This document shows positions 1 to 9,727 of a stretch of DNA of 64,000 bases, piece by piece. This stretch comes from Paenibacillus sp. PAMC 26794 (GTDB lineage: Bacteria; Bacillota; Bacilli; Paenibacillales; Paenibacillaceae). Location: the NCBI RefSeq assembly GCF_000316035.1, contig NZ_ANHX01000004.1:354502-418501 (forward strand). Direction: 5' to 3'. The notes beneath the pieces were generated by a model. The model was not told where the DNA came from and made no database searches. It worked only from the letters and a program-made list of their open reading frames with translations. The position numbers were made by a program, and so were the translations under genes. Each line of letters opens with the position of its first letter. Within the stretch, counting starts at the first letter, position 1.

Positions 1-3000
1 TACTGGCAGATACCTTGAACCATCCACTGGTAGATGCGGGTACTCCATAATCCATGGTATTTCCCGCTGTTGTTCCAATTTTGGTGTAAGGAGCTGAGCC
101 TGTTTCACTGTAATATACAGCATAACTATCTGCGTTTGGAGTTGACGCCCATTGAATACGCAGTCCTTGAGAGAGGGCAGATACGCTGACTTGACCAGGT
201 GTGCCTGGGGCTGTCGTTGTTGTATTATCGGTCTGCGTTTCTCCCGGCGTAATGACTGTACCTGGAACTTCAATCGGCTCATTAATCTCTTCTTCCACAG
301 GAGGAGCTACACCAGCACTATTTACTGTAGCGCTAGGAGCAGACTCTCTGCCGGCAACATCCACTGCGGTTACATAGAAGGCGAAGTTGCCACCTTGCGC
401 TGCATATGCAGAGAATGATCTGGATTCACCAGTCAGGACAACTTGACCCTGGTTCTGGAATCCTCCACCGTTTACAGAACGGTACAGACGATAACCAACG
501 ACATCATTTTCAGGTGTCGCATTAAATGTAATTACAGCTCTGTCACCTGAGGTTGAGATGCGTACGTTGCTTGGTGCATCAGGAGATTTGCCGTTATCTG
601 TCCTTGGATCAATCTGTGTTGGCATGTCTGCATCAGCATCTTCAGGAAGGTAATAAGCAAGTGACTCATGTCGACTCATACGTGAGAATGCATTTTGCAA
701 TTCCTTGATGAGATCCGAGATTGGCTTTTTACGCTTGATTACTGTTTTTTCCTTCAACATGTCCGAAGGTGTTCCGTCACGCGGAATATAGTTTACACCA
801 TTGTAAGTAATGTACCTGGCTTTGGCGACACCGTCATCGCTATCCTTCGGAACAAACTTGCTGTTGAAAATATCCGTAACAAACTTGTCAGTCATGGATG
901 TTGGCAACTTGCCACTGTATGCCGACACCGTGCGCGTTTCGATGCCAGATGGTTTTTTGAACGAATCTGTAACGAACAGATCTTTTTGCGTATCGATCAC
1001 TTCGTTCAGGATTTTCGACCACAGTTGCTGCGCACGTTTTCTCTGTGATTTACTTTCCAGCGTATTCACCGGCTGTTTGTATCCAACCCACACGCCAAGT
1101 GTGACATCTGGTGTATAACCTTCAAACCAGACATCTGCGTAGTTTTGAGTGGAACCCGTTTTACCTACGATTGGAACACTCTTGGAATATTTGTAATTTT
1201 CACGTACTTTATCTGCCGTTCCTTCTGTAATAACGGTCCGCAGCATATCGGTCATCAGGTATGCTGTCTGCTCCGAGAAGGCTTGGACAGGTTCGGTATC
1301 ATGTTTATAAACGATGTTTCCTTTGGAATCTACAATTTTGCTAATCATGTAAGAATCGTTATATACACCATTATTGGCGATAGCACCATAGGCACTGGTT
1401 AATTCTTCAACGGTTACACCGTATTGGAGACCTCCGAGAACACCGGTCTGAGCTTGATAGTCTTCCTTCTGAATGGTGGTAATCCCCAGTTTCTTGGCGA
1501 AGGTCCAAGCCTTCTCGATCCCTACTTCTTCATTGAACAACTTCAGAGCCGGTATATTAAGAGAATAATTAAGTGCTCTGCGGGCAGTGACCAGTCCCTG
1601 ATACCGGTTGTTGGCATTCTTGGCAATGTGGTAGCCGCTCGGACCATTTTTGAGAATGATCGGTGAGTCATCAATAATAGAAGCAGGTTGGACCAGACCC
1701 TCATCCAGAGCTGGCAGATAAGCTGCAATAGGTTTCATCGTTGAACCGGGCTGACGTACCATCTGTGTTGCATAGTTCATCTGTTCGTCCTGGAAATCCC
1801 GACCCTCAATCATACCTAGAATTGCACCGGTTTTGTGATTAATCAGCATAGCAGCAGTTTGTTCTTTTCCTTTGACAGGATCATCAGCTGAGAAATTGCT
1901 GTCATCTTCCGCAATGGTACGCATCGTTTTGTAGATACTTTTGTTGATGGTCGTGTATATACGATATCCACCTGTCCGCAGTTGCGTCTGAGCTTCCTCT
2001 AATAATGCACTGCTTTCCTTCTGAGGTGTGTCTGCATCCGTAGCTTTGTCTGTAGATTCAGCTGTGTCGGAATTCAACTGTTTCATCAAAATCTGTGCAG
2101 CTTGTCGTTCCGTTTCCATCATAAGATATGGATAAGTGTTGTAAGCCTTGATGGTCTTCGGAGCGAGTGAGCTTTTGATATCAAAAGCAAGAGCTTCGTC
2201 ATACTCGGACTGATTGATTTTGCCCAGTTCAAGCATACGGCGCAGTACCAGATGCTGACGGTTGATTGCGCGGTCAAAATTCTCCTCTACAAAATCACCT
2301 TTACCGTTAAAAGCGGAGTAAGAGGAGGGGAGTTGTGGCAATCCAGCAAGATAAGCAGCTTGAGCGATGTTGATTTTTTCCAGATCGTTAATATTGAACA
2401 ATCCTTTGGCGGCCGCTTTGATTCCGTAAACGTTGTATCCGCTGGAACCATTACCAAAAGGAACTTTGTTCAGATAGGCTGTCATGATCTCGTCTTTGGT
2501 CAGGAAACGTTCGAGTCGGAGTGAGAGCAAAATTTCTTTCACTTTCCGATCTTCCGTGCGATCCAGATTCAAAAACACACGACGCGCCAATTGCTGAGTC
2601 AGTGTACTACCGCCGGTTTGTACTGATTCTTTCAGCACTTTCTGTTTCACGGCACGTAGGGTTCCGCTCATGTCTACACCTTTATGTTCGTAAAAATGAT
2701 TGTCTTCAATCGAAATGACAGCATCAATAACCTTTTGTGGGATCTGGTCCGTAGTGACCGGACGCCTGTCTTCTTCCGTACGTAGTTGACCGATCGGACT
2801 GCCGTCGGCAAAGTAAGCAAAGCCTGTGATGGAGTTTTCGCTGACTTTTTGTTCAATCAGGGCCCTTGAACGGACAGGCTCGTCTTTCACAATGGAACTG
2901 ACGTATCCCATCAAAGCACCGCCTACAAATAGTACCCCCATAAATCCAAGGACAACCATCCATTTGACGAAACTTCCCAGTCTGCGGGCAAAACTGCGTT

Positions 3001-3046
3001 TGCGTACAGGCTGTTCATCGGGCTTTTTCTTATTAACATCAACCAT
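1..3046 (-). CDS. Class A penicillin-binding protein (PBP1A-type) with C-terminal fibronectin III domains, 3' end outside window
   Basis: Bifunctional peptidoglycan synthase: an outer-face glycosyltransferase polymerises lipid II and a transpeptidase cross-links it. About 1015 codons are present without a stop, so the C-terminus lies beyond base 1. A basic cytoplasmic tail and one membrane segment (about residues 26-53) precede the glycosyltransferase domain, whose EDNHFYEHKG motif with the catalytic Glu is near residue 113 and is followed by GGSTLTQQLARR. The transpeptidase shows STMK near 435, an SxN in YSLN, and KTGST near 629. After about residue 820 come at least two fibronectin III modules (PSNVRIS and GQVSALSQGLRIQW). 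The ATG at 3046 follows AAAGGAGG. B. subtilis PonA is about 914 aa, so this protein is longer because of the FnIII tail. Family assignment is firm; the paralogue is not settled. Confidence 0.95.
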   Translation of the reverse strand, partial: MVDVNKKKPDEQPVRKRSFARRLGSFVKWMVVLGFMGVLFVGGALMGYVSSIVKDEPVRSRALIEQKVSENSITGFAYFADGSPIGQLRTEEDRRPVTTDQIPQKVIDAVISIEDNHFYEHKGVDMSGTLRAVKQKVLKESVQTGGSTLTQQLARRVFLNLDRTEDRKVKEILLSLRLERFLTKDEIMTAYLNKVPFGNGSSGYNVYGIKAAAKGLFNINDLEKINIAQAAYLAGLPQLPSSYSAFNGKGDFVEENFDRAINRQHLVLRRMLELGKINQSEYDEALAFDIKSSLAPKTIKAYNTYPYLMMETERQAAQILMKQLNSDTAESTDKATDADTPQKESSALLEEAQTQLRTGGYRIYTTINKSIYKTMRTIAEDDSNFSADDPVKGKEQTAAMLINHKTGAILGMIEGRDFQDEQMNYATQMVRQPGSTMKPIAAYLPALDEGLVQPASIIDDSPIILKNGPSGYHIAKNANNRYQGLVTARRALNYSLNIPALKLFNEEVGIEKAWTFAKKLGITTIQKEDYQAQTGVLGGLQYGVTVEELTSAYGAIANNGVYNDSYMISKIVDSKGNIVYKHDTEPVQAFSEQTAYLMTDMLRTVITEGTADKVRENYKYSKSVPIVGKTGSTQNYADVWFEGYTPDVTLGVWVGYKQPVNTLESKSQRKRAQQLWSKILNEVIDTQKDLFVTDSFKKPSGIETRTVSAYSGKLPTSMTDKFVTDIFNSKFVPKDSDDGVAKARYITYNGVNYIPRDGTPSDMLKEKTVIKRKKPISDLIKELQNAFSRMSRHESLAYYLPEDADADMPTQIDPRTDNGKSPDAPSNVRISTSGDRAVITFNATPENDVVGYRLYRSVNGGGFQNQGQVVLTGESRSFSAYAAQGGNFAFYVTAVDVAGRESAPSATVNSAGVAPPVEEEINEPIEVPGTVITPGETQTDNTTTTAPGTPGQVSVSALSQGLRIQWASTPNADSYAVYYSETGSAPYTKIGTTAGNTMDYGVPASTSGWFKVSAS

Positions 3047-3209
3047 TCAGTGTCTTCCTCCTTTTAACAGCACTTATTATAGCATAAAAAGGCGGGTTTG
3101 CATGCCTGAGAAATACAAGTAATGGTCGAAATTTGCCATTCTGCCATGCGTTATGTTATATATCATGCGATATTGAAGCACATTTCATGAGTTGTAAGCC
3201 AAAATAAGC

Positions 3210-3244
3210 AGGCCACCTCCATGCTGAGGTGCATAGGGTGGCCT
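3210..3244 (-). terminator. Probable terminator of the chemotaxis receptor gene
   Basis: An inverted repeat AGGCCACC / GGTGGCCT with an inner ATGC / GCAT stem lies between the stop of the MCP gene and the start of the PBP gene. The T-run on the minus strand is weak (TTATTTT), so efficiency is uncertain. Confidence 0.55.
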
Positions 3245-3275
3245 AAATGATGTGTCGTATTGGAGGTCTTCTACA

Positions 3276-5381
3276 TTAGGTTTTGAATCGTTGAATCAGC
3301 TCTAATAGTTCCTGGGTAAGATTAGCCAGTGAGGCAGATGCCGCCGTAATCTCTTCCATGGATGCGAGTTGTTCTTCAGAGGCAGAGGCAACACGAGTTG
3401 CGTGATCTGCTGTCTCATGACCAATGGTTTTGAGTTGCGCTAACGTGGCATCAACCTGTTGTGATCCAGCTGACATCTGCTGCGCAATGGCTGAGACATG
3501 CTCAATCTGCTCATTAACATCTGTAATCTGTGATGAAATCGAGAGGAATAGTTTACCACTCTCATTAATCACTTCCGCTATATGGCTCACCTGGGCATTC
3601 CCATGTTCCATATTTTCAACGAGAGAAAGGACCTCTTGCTGAACGCTATGAATTAACGCTGCAATCTGTGCTGCTGATACTCTGGATTGTTCAGCCAGAT
3701 TACGAATCTCAGAAGCAACAACACCGAACCCGCGCCCGTGTTCACCTGCTCGCGATGCTTCAATGGAAGCATTAAGGGCAAGTAGGTTGGTTTGACGGCT
3801 AACTTCCGTGATCATGCCTGTAATATGGCCAATCTCTTCCGAACGTTGGCGGAAATTCTCCAGTGCGGTCATCGACGTCTGCACAGAAGAAGTGGCACTA
3901 TCGACCATACGCATAGCGGACTGAATCTTATCAGTTCCGATGGTTGTTCGTTCGGCCACAGTTCGCGATGAATCGGATACATCGGAGGCGGCCTTTGCAA
4001 TTCTTCCGATCCCTGCAGATATTTCATTCATGGAACGGGAGGACTCTTGCAGCTCCTGCACCTGTTTACCTGCTTTATCTGCAAGTTCGACTCCTGTTAA
4101 TGCAATCAGTTCGGCTGCTTTACCTGTTTCTTCGGCACCTGCGGTCAACTGTTGAGAGGTGGAGCCGACAGATAAAGCATGTTCGGATATAACCGATATG
4201 GTATGACGCAGTGTATCCATCATCTGATTCATATGACCCGCCATGATGCCAAATTCATCTTTGGATCGTACAGGTAACTTTTGTGTCAAATCTCCGCCAG
4301 CCAGCTGTCCAGCGACGATATTGACTTGATTCAACTGTCTAACAATGGAGACGATGGTGTAGGTAACCACACCTGCAAGCAGAAGTACTGCCAGTGCGGC
4401 AATCAGTATGGACCAGTTCAAGCTGTCATAAAAGGGTTGAAGGATATGGCTCTTTGGCAGCGCCGATACAAGGTACCAGTTTGAATCTGTTCCTTGTAAC
4501 TTGGCAGGCTCGGCAATAAACAGTTCTTCCCCTACTTCAGGGTCTGTAGCGTAAAACTGAGACTCACCAGATTGTATACGCTGAATGATCGTCTTCATCT
4601 CAGATGGAATTACGGCTCCTTCATGAGCCAGTTCCGGTTTGGAGCCGTGTGCAGCAATCTGTCCTTCACTAGTAATAAGCATGGCATAACCTTGATCCGG
4701 ATTAAGTGATGCTATATTTTGCTGAAAACGATCAATGGTAAAGTCGGCCCCAACAATGCCCAAGAATTTTTTGTTTTCATCTAATAGAGGGAGGACAATC
4801 GAAACGAGTAGTGTTTCTTTTCCACCAACCGTATAGGTAACAGGCTCGGACCAATAGATGGATTTGGTTTTCTTTGGCTGCTGATAGTAAGTACTAGTTT
4901 CACCGCTTCCCTCATAAGTAGGCATAGGCTCAAAATGCAGGGAGTTGCCATCGCGTATAACGTATGGAACGAATCGACCCGTAGCATCATCATATTCTTT
5001 TTTGTTGACGTGCTCCGCATCGTTTCCATCAAAGGCGTCAGGTTCCCAGCCCGTATAAAAGCCAAAAACTTTCTCGTCCTTTTTCAGATACTGTTCAAGG
5101 AGTCTAACGACTTCTTCGCGGTTGAGTGATCCGTTCTGAGCGGCATCCAATAACGTGGTACTCATGGTGTCCAACGTGTTTTTCACCTGATTAATGTCAG
5201 TCATAAACTCATTTGTAGCCCGGTTTGCTGCCTGTCCAGCAACGGTTTCGCCGTACTGGAGGCTTTTGTCGTAAATGGATTTGGTATTAAATGCAATCAG
5301 GGCTCCAATACAACAGAGTAATACGATCCCGAGTAAAAGTCCAAGCTTAACAGCGAGCTTGCGATTGCGAAAAAAATGCAT
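3276..5381 (-). CDS. Methyl-accepting chemotaxis protein (Cache-HAMP-MCP signal)
   Basis: Transmembrane chemoreceptor of 701 aa that reports extracellular ligands to the CheA/CheW complex. The first membrane segment is at residues 10-31; an extracellular double-Cache-like sensor domain follows to about residue 315; the second membrane segment is about 320-345; a HAMP domain is about 347-400; the cytoplasmic coiled-coil signalling domain runs to the C-terminus. The highly conserved hairpin tip (RQTNLLALNASIEASRAGEH) is near residue 530. The gene stands alone between rpsD and the PBP gene with its own downstream hairpin, and no che genes are nearby. The ligand cannot be told from sequence. Confidence 0.95.
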   Translation of the reverse strand: MHFFRNRKLAVKLGLLLGIVLLCCIGALIAFNTKSIYDKSLQYGETVAGQAANRATNEFMTDINQVKNTLDTMSTTLLDAAQNGSLNREEVVRLLEQYLKKDEKVFGFYTGWEPDAFDGNDAEHVNKKEYDDATGRFVPYVIRDGNSLHFEPMPTYEGSGETSTYYQQPKKTKSIYWSEPVTYTVGGKETLLVSIVLPLLDENKKFLGIVGADFTIDRFQQNIASLNPDQGYAMLITSEGQIAAHGSKPELAHEGAVIPSEMKTIIQRIQSGESQFYATDPEVGEELFIAEPAKLQGTDSNWYLVSALPKSHILQPFYDSLNWSILIAALAVLLLAGVVTYTIVSIVRQLNQVNIVAGQLAGGDLTQKLPVRSKDEFGIMAGHMNQMMDTLRHTISVISEHALSVGSTSQQLTAGAEETGKAAELIALTGVELADKAGKQVQELQESSRSMNEISAGIGRIAKAASDVSDSSRTVAERTTIGTDKIQSAMRMVDSATSSVQTSMTALENFRQRSEEIGHITGMITEVSRQTNLLALNASIEASRAGEHGRGFGVVASEIRNLAEQSRVSAAQIAALIHSVQQEVLSLVENMEHGNAQVSHIAEVINESGKLFLSISSQITDVNEQIEHVSAIAQQMSAGSQQVDATLAQLKTIGHETADHATRVASASEEQLASMEEITAASASLANLTQELLELIQRFKT

Positions 5382-5503
5382 GTTTTAATCCCCCTCGATG
5401 TCATTCTTGTGATGTTATACGGATGTGTGCTTCTCCTGAAGGGAGTCTATATTTTATATCGTTATTTACGTTCCTATAATGAAGATAATTAAAAAAAGCA
5501 TAG

Positions 5504-5538
5504 AAAAACAGCTGCCGAGAAAATCTCGACAGCTGTTT
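5504..5538 (-). terminator. Intrinsic terminator of rpsD
   Basis: A 15-base stem (AAACAGCTGTCGAGA type, one mismatch, 3-base loop) reads on the minus strand into TTTTT just after the rpsD stop. Confidence 0.85.
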
Positions 5539-5567
5539 GAAGTGAAACTTTAATGTGATTGCAACGA

Positions 5568-6167
5568 TTAACGGTTGTAGAACTCGACGATTTGTTTTTC
5601 ATCGATGTCTTGGGACAATTCAGCACGCTCAGGCAAGCGGATGAATTTACCTTCTACAGCTGCTTCGTTGTATTCAACGTATGCTGGAAGATGCGAACGG
5701 CCTTCCAAAGCTTCTTTAATGGAAGAAAGAGCGCGGCTCTTCTCACGCAAGCCGATTACATCGCCAGTGCTTACTTGGTAAGAAGCGATATCGACTTTTT
5801 TGCCGTTTACAGTTACGTGACCGTGTGCTACCAACTGACGCGCTCCAGCGCGGGAGTTAGCGAACCCAAGGCGGTAAACGAGGTTGTCAAGGCGGCACTC
5901 AAGCAAGAACATGAAGTTCTCACCGGCAATACCTTGCATTTTTTGAGCTTTAGAGAACAGTGTGCGGAATTGCTTCTCGCCCAAACCGTACATGTGGCGC
6001 AATTTTTGTTTTTCTTGCAATTGCATACCGTAGTTGCTGATTTTTCTGCGTTGGTTAGCTCCGTGCTGACCTGGAGGGAAAGGGCGTTTCAATTCTTTGC
6101 CTGTTCCGCTAAGGGAAATGCCGAGGCGACGGCTCAATTTAAATTTAGGACCAGTGTAACGTGCCAT
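5568..6167 (-). CDS. rpsD: 30S ribosomal protein S4
   Basis: Primary rRNA-binding protein of the small subunit; nucleates 30S assembly and helps keep decoding accurate. The 199 aa protein has the full S4 sequence from [16 protein letters not shown] through the S4 RNA-binding domain ([25 protein letters not shown] region) to the QIVEFYNR end. The N-terminal region lacks the zinc-binding cysteines, so it is the zinc-independent (C-minus) type. It is a single-gene unit with its own promoter, a leader of about 190 nt and a terminator. In B. subtilis S4 represses its own mRNA through the leader; the long leader here is compatible with that but does not prove it. Confidence 0.98.
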   Translation of the reverse strand: MARYTGPKFKLSRRLGISLSGTGKELKRPFPPGQHGANQRRKISNYGMQLQEKQKLRHMYGLGEKQFRTLFSKAQKMQGIAGENFMFLLECRLDNLVYRLGFANSRAGARQLVAHGHVTVNGKKVDIASYQVSTGDVIGLREKSRALSSIKEALEGRSHLPAYVEYNEAAVEGKFIRLPERAELSQDIDEKQIVEFYNR

Positions 6168-6358
6168 GTTTAAAGTAGCTCCTTTTTAGTTAAAGTTCAT
6201 ATTAGGGCTCTGTTTGCGCTCCAATTTGTTGATGCGGGCTTGGCCACGCATAGAACGATCAGGAAAGTTCAGCCGCTGTCCTGAAAGCAACAAAAAGAAT
6301 GAGGGTGACACAACCGGTAATGCCCAAATTTAAAGACCCATTAGTAGTCTTCATCAAC
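6168..6358 (-). promoter_or_regulatory. rpsD 5' leader, possible S4 autoregulatory RNA
   Basis: About 190 nt separate the predicted transcription start from the rpsD ATG. The stretch contains no convincing ORF and ends in an AAAAAGGAG ribosome binding site. B. subtilis rpsD is autogenously controlled by S4 binding to its leader (established in that species). No specific fold was verified here. Confidence 0.5.
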
Positions 6359-6363
6359 AATTT

Positions 6364-6392
6364 ATATTACAGTTTATGAGAAACAAAGTCAA
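6364..6392 (-). promoter_or_regulatory. SigA-type promoter of rpsD
   Basis: On the minus strand TTGACT, a 17-base spacer and TAATAT. This is a near-consensus housekeeping promoter, placed to give the long rpsD leader. Confidence 0.85.
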
Positions 6393-6543
6393 GCGTAGAA
6401 TAAAAGCAAAAAAACGTCTAAATTTGTCGATAGGTCATTGGGCCTAAAATAATGGGACGATTTTCTGAAATATGGATGCAAAAAAGGTTTAAACAGAGTA
6501 AAATAGATTGTATCTTAACTTTAAATCATCTTTATGTAGCAAG

Positions 6544-6607
6544 GTTATCGCGACGGATTTGCAGGTTTGCGATAACGTCTGCAGATTAATGCATCCTGGT
6601 GGATGCA
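6544..6607 (+). promoter_or_regulatory. Two hairpins in the leader of the diguanylate cyclase gene
   Basis: GTTATCGC at 6544-6551 pairs with GCGATAAC at 6569-6576, and TGCATCC (6590-6596) pairs with GGATGCA (6601-6607) over a TGGT loop. Both lie directly before the AAAGGAG ribosome binding site at about 6618. They do not match the c-di-GMP riboswitch consensus as far as I can read it. Function unknown. Confidence 0.45.
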
Positions 6608-6632
6608 AAAACGGTGCAAAGGAGCGCCTGAC

Positions 6633-8624
6633 ATGTTAGAACATCTAAGAAGTTTACCTGCCAGCTTGAATTCACGAAGTTCGGGCGATTCCGCATCTTT
6701 TGCCGCTCCTCGTTCTCATGAAGAGCATGTGTTGTGGATGCAAAAAATGGATATCACACCTTTTGATTTTTCATATCTGGGCAGCTTGCTAGAGCAGGCA
6801 TACAGTGACTGGAACTCCAGAGTGGGTTCAAGGCTGGCCGGGACATCAACCTTTTACAGCGTGTGGAACACGGAAGGTGATTGCATAGGATACGATAGCG
6901 ATCATGAAGCTGATCCGGGCGTAAATGCACGCAGATTGGTATTGGAATGTTTGGATAAAAGACAGGTCCTGTCCCTTAAAGGGACAAGCGAACACGGAGA
7001 ATATCTTATAATAACACATCCCTTATTCTCCAGAACTAACAAGGATATGTTTGCCGTATTCACTGCTGTGATCTATGAATCCAATGGATATGAAACGTCT
7101 GAAGCTGTGGTTCAATCTGAGGCATTGCATTATCGCACCTGCTTTTACCGAAGATTTGAATACATATTTATGACGGACCTGTTACATGCTCATGAACAAA
7201 CAGCCCGTGAGGAACACCGGAGGTCCATCCTCTTTCAGATTGTTCAGCGAATGCATGACAAAATGGATGTCGAGGCCATATTGGATGAGGTATTTGACAG
7301 TATGGACTACTTGTACCCGGCCACTTATATCAAATTGTATATGTCTCAGGATCAGAGCAACTCTGATCCACGGATTAAACCGTTGCTTGTCCACGAGCGA
7401 GGAGAAGATATTTGTGTGCGTTCATTTATGGAAGGTAAGCTGATCGTTGCTCGCTCACATGATGCAGAGAACCGCATTGTAGATGTAGGGATTCCGCTGA
7501 AAGGCAAACAAGGCATATACGGTGTGTTCCATATCGAAATGAATGAAGAGATCATGGAAGAATCGGACTTGCAATTGATTACGATGATGGTAGACACTGC
7601 AGGAACGGCCTTTGAGAACGCCAAGTTGCATGAACAATCCAATATGTTAATTCAGGAACTTCGTTTAATTAATGATCTTACACAGCGGTTGAACAAAAGC
7701 CTGCATCTTTCGGAGATTTATCAACTATCCGAGCAAGAGTTAAAGGAAATATTCCAGGCTGAAACGTGTTGCATCCTTCAACTCAATGACAGTACCAATG
7801 ACTTCGAAGTCATGTCATCTAACGTGAAAGATGTTTTTCACCAATCCTTTTCTGTAGACTACGGTATCGCAGGTTTGGTGTATCGAACAGAGGAACCGCT
7901 TATTATAGCCAATTATGCGCAATTTGATAAAGTGTCCTCCTTTTTCATGGAAGATACGGGATCCATGTCACTGATTGCATCACCGATCAGAGTCAATGGT
8001 GAAGTGAAGGGTGCCATTTTGCTGGGACACAGCAGAGAGCACTACTTTTCATATGATAACTATAGGCTCTTGCAGATGTTATCCATTCATATCGGGCTTG
8101 CCCTTTCAAATGCCACGCTGCATGCCGAGGTTCGGCGCTTGGCTAATCTGGATATGTTGACAGGTCTGTACGTGAGGCATTATCTGGATAGTGTGATTCA
8201 CGAGCGACAGGCTCATGAATTCTGTGGCTCCCTCATTGTGGTGGATATTGATCAGTTCAAACAGGTGAATGATACGTTCGGACACCAGACGGGGGATCAA
8301 GTATTGAAGCAAGTGAGTGAGATCGTCACCAGCTCTGTTCGCTCGGAGGATGTCTGCGCCAGATGGGGTGGAGAAGAACTGGCGATCTATATGCCACAGG
8401 TGAGTGTAAGGCAGGCGTTAGATTATGCGGAAGTGATTCGAAAGAGAGTCGCAGAAGAGACTAGACCGCCCGTTACGGTATCCAGTGGCATCGCAGAGTG
8501 GAATTGGATGGATGAAAAGGTCAGTGTAGAGTCCTTGTTTTATCGGGCTGATATGGCTTTGTACAGCGCCAAGAATGGTGGTCGGAACAGAATCGTTGTA
8601 GAGGAACAGGATGTAACACGTTAA
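6633..8624 (+). CDS. GAF-GGDEF diguanylate cyclase
   Basis: Predicted cytoplasmic enzyme that condenses two GTP into cyclic di-GMP, with sensory input from GAF domains. The 663 aa protein has an N-terminal region of about 200 residues without a recognised domain, two GAF-like domains (about 215-345 and 360-500) and a C-terminal GGDEF domain from about 505. The active-site loop reads GGEEL near residue 579, a catalytic-competent variant. The RSED five residues upstream matches the RxxD inhibitory I-site for product feedback. No membrane segments are visible. The ATG at 6633 is chosen over an in-frame ATG 30 bases upstream because AAAGGAG precedes it at good spacing. It appears monocistronic. 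Confidence 0.92.
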   Translation: MLEHLRSLPASLNSRSSGDSASFAAPRSHEEHVLWMQKMDITPFDFSYLGSLLEQAYSDWNSRVGSRLAGTSTFYSVWNTEGDCIGYDSDHEADPGVNARRLVLECLDKRQVLSLKGTSEHGEYLIITHPLFSRTNKDMFAVFTAVIYESNGYETSEAVVQSEALHYRTCFYRRFEYIFMTDLLHAHEQTAREEHRRSILFQIVQRMHDKMDVEAILDEVFDSMDYLYPATYIKLYMSQDQSNSDPRIKPLLVHERGEDICVRSFMEGKLIVARSHDAENRIVDVGIPLKGKQGIYGVFHIEMNEEIMEESDLQLITMMVDTAGTAFENAKLHEQSNMLIQELRLINDLTQRLNKSLHLSEIYQLSEQELKEIFQAETCCILQLNDSTNDFEVMSSNVKDVFHQSFSVDYGIAGLVYRTEEPLIIANYAQFDKVSSFFMEDTGSMSLIASPIRVNGEVKGAILLGHSREHYFSYDNYRLLQMLSIHIGLALSNATLHAEVRRLANLDMLTGLYVRHYLDSVIHERQAHEFCGSLIVVDIDQFKQVNDTFGHQTGDQVLKQVSEIVTSSVRSEDVCARWGGEELAIYMPQVSVRQALDYAEVIRKRVAEETRPPVTVSSGIAEWNWMDEKVSVESLFYRADMALYSAKNGGRNRIVVEEQDVTR

Positions 8625-8627
8625 GAG

Positions 8628-8664
8628 AGAACCATTCCAATTGCGGAGTCGTTCTTTTTTTTTT
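8628..8664 (+). terminator. Terminator after the diguanylate cyclase gene
   Basis: AGAAC / GTTCT outer stem with an inner TCC / GGA stem, followed by a run of about ten T. Confidence 0.75.
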
Positions 8665-8758
8665 GTGCATCGGAGATCAAGTTGTGTATAGAAGGAAGTA
8701 TAAGCGTATACGGGCGGGGCAATCTATGGAGAAAGTTCACGGAAGGGTGAAGATAGAC

Positions 8759-9616
8759 ATGTTTAACCGCCATTCGGTACGTACATTATGGTTATTTGTG
8801 AGCATCGTGATTATTGGTGTTCCGGGTTGTGGATTAATCCAGCGAGATCAAACGCCTGAAGAGGTTTTTTCATTGGCTTTATCCGGGATAGCGGGAAAAG
8901 AAACGTTGAGTTTTGAAGGAGAGGCAGGACTTCGACGGGAGAACAGTGGGCTGTTCGAGAATCAGTTCAAATTCGAAGGCAAGCTGGAGAATCATGATCG
9001 TCTGACCCTTCAGACCCGATTACCTGGAGAAGTAACTGCTGTGGGGACAGGCATCCAAACAACTGCCGTAAAAAATAATGGACAGCCCAGTGGGTTTAGC
9101 GCCTCTTTCGAGCGGAAACAAGGGCAATGGCTGGCATTGTCAGCGCAGCATGAGCCGCTGCGAGGGTCTCTTTCTCGTTTTAATCCAATTGCCCAATTGG
9201 AGAAGATCGATGGGATGCACAAAACCATTCAATCTGAATATGGGGCCGGTCGTCGAACCAGAACATTACGGATTGAACTTGCACCGGAAGACGCCAAATC
9301 ATGGGCTGTAGCCCAGCTAAACGACGAGATGAACGCCATTCAGGCAGAATATATGCATAAGGCAGCTAACGTGAAAGGGGCGCGTAAGGAGAAGCTTGAG
9401 AAGGATCTGGAGAAAGTTTGGAAACAGGGTGAAACAACGATGCAACAGATGATGAAACAAGCGAGCGTGCAGACGGTATATCATCTCACGGTAGATCGGA
9501 AGAGCAGTCTGCCTCTTCGCTTATCCTCTGAAAGTCAGATGAGTTACACGGACAACAACCGTAAAAGTAACAAAGAAGCCCTTGTCACCGATGTTAACTT
9601 CAAGTCATATCAATAA
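8759..9616 (+). CDS. Predicted lipoprotein of unknown function
   Basis: About 285 aa. The N-terminus is basic, then hydrophobic (LWLFVSIVIIGVPGC), with a lipobox-like GVPGC, so the mature protein should be lipid-anchored on the outer face of the membrane. The rest is hydrophilic, with a Lys/Glu-rich helical stretch (AANVKGARKEKLEKDLEKVW). No family is recognised; the overall pattern resembles the outer-membrane lipoprotein-carrier-like folds of many Firmicutes lipoproteins, but that is only a guess. In-frame starts at 8663 and 8726 are also possible; 8759 places the signal sequence at the N-terminus and is preceded by GGAAGGGTGAAG. It follows a strong terminator and precedes a separate promoter, so it seems to stand alone. 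Confidence 0.75.
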   Translation: MFNRHSVRTLWLFVSIVIIGVPGCGLIQRDQTPEEVFSLALSGIAGKETLSFEGEAGLRRENSGLFENQFKFEGKLENHDRLTLQTRLPGEVTAVGTGIQTTAVKNNGQPSGFSASFERKQGQWLALSAQHEPLRGSLSRFNPIAQLEKIDGMHKTIQSEYGAGRRTRTLRIELAPEDAKSWAVAQLNDEMNAIQAEYMHKAANVKGARKEKLEKDLEKVWKQGETTMQQMMKQASVQTVYHLTVDRKSSLPLRLSSESQMSYTDNNRKSNKEALVTDVNFKSYQ

Positions 9617-9636
9617 ACGAAGTGAGGGACTGCCTG

Positions 9637-9666
9637 CTGACGGGATGACTGTTCGCGTGCTACAAT
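9637..9666 (+). promoter_or_regulatory. Candidate promoter of the aminopeptidase gene
   Basis: CTGACG, an 18-base spacer and TACAAT, about 60 bases before the ATG. The -35 box matches consensus at four of six positions. Confidence 0.5.
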
Positions 9667-9727
9667 AGTATCGTAATTTACCGTTGTTCAATTCAAGTAT
9701 GGCAGATGACAGGAGGATTTTACCAAG

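Noticed and set aside
5559..6173. 204-codon ORF antisense to rpsD
   Set aside because: Mirrors rpsD; rpsD is certain.
6541..6632. c-di-GMP riboswitch before the diguanylate cyclase gene
   Set aside because: Hairpins are present, but the conserved riboswitch core sequences are not.
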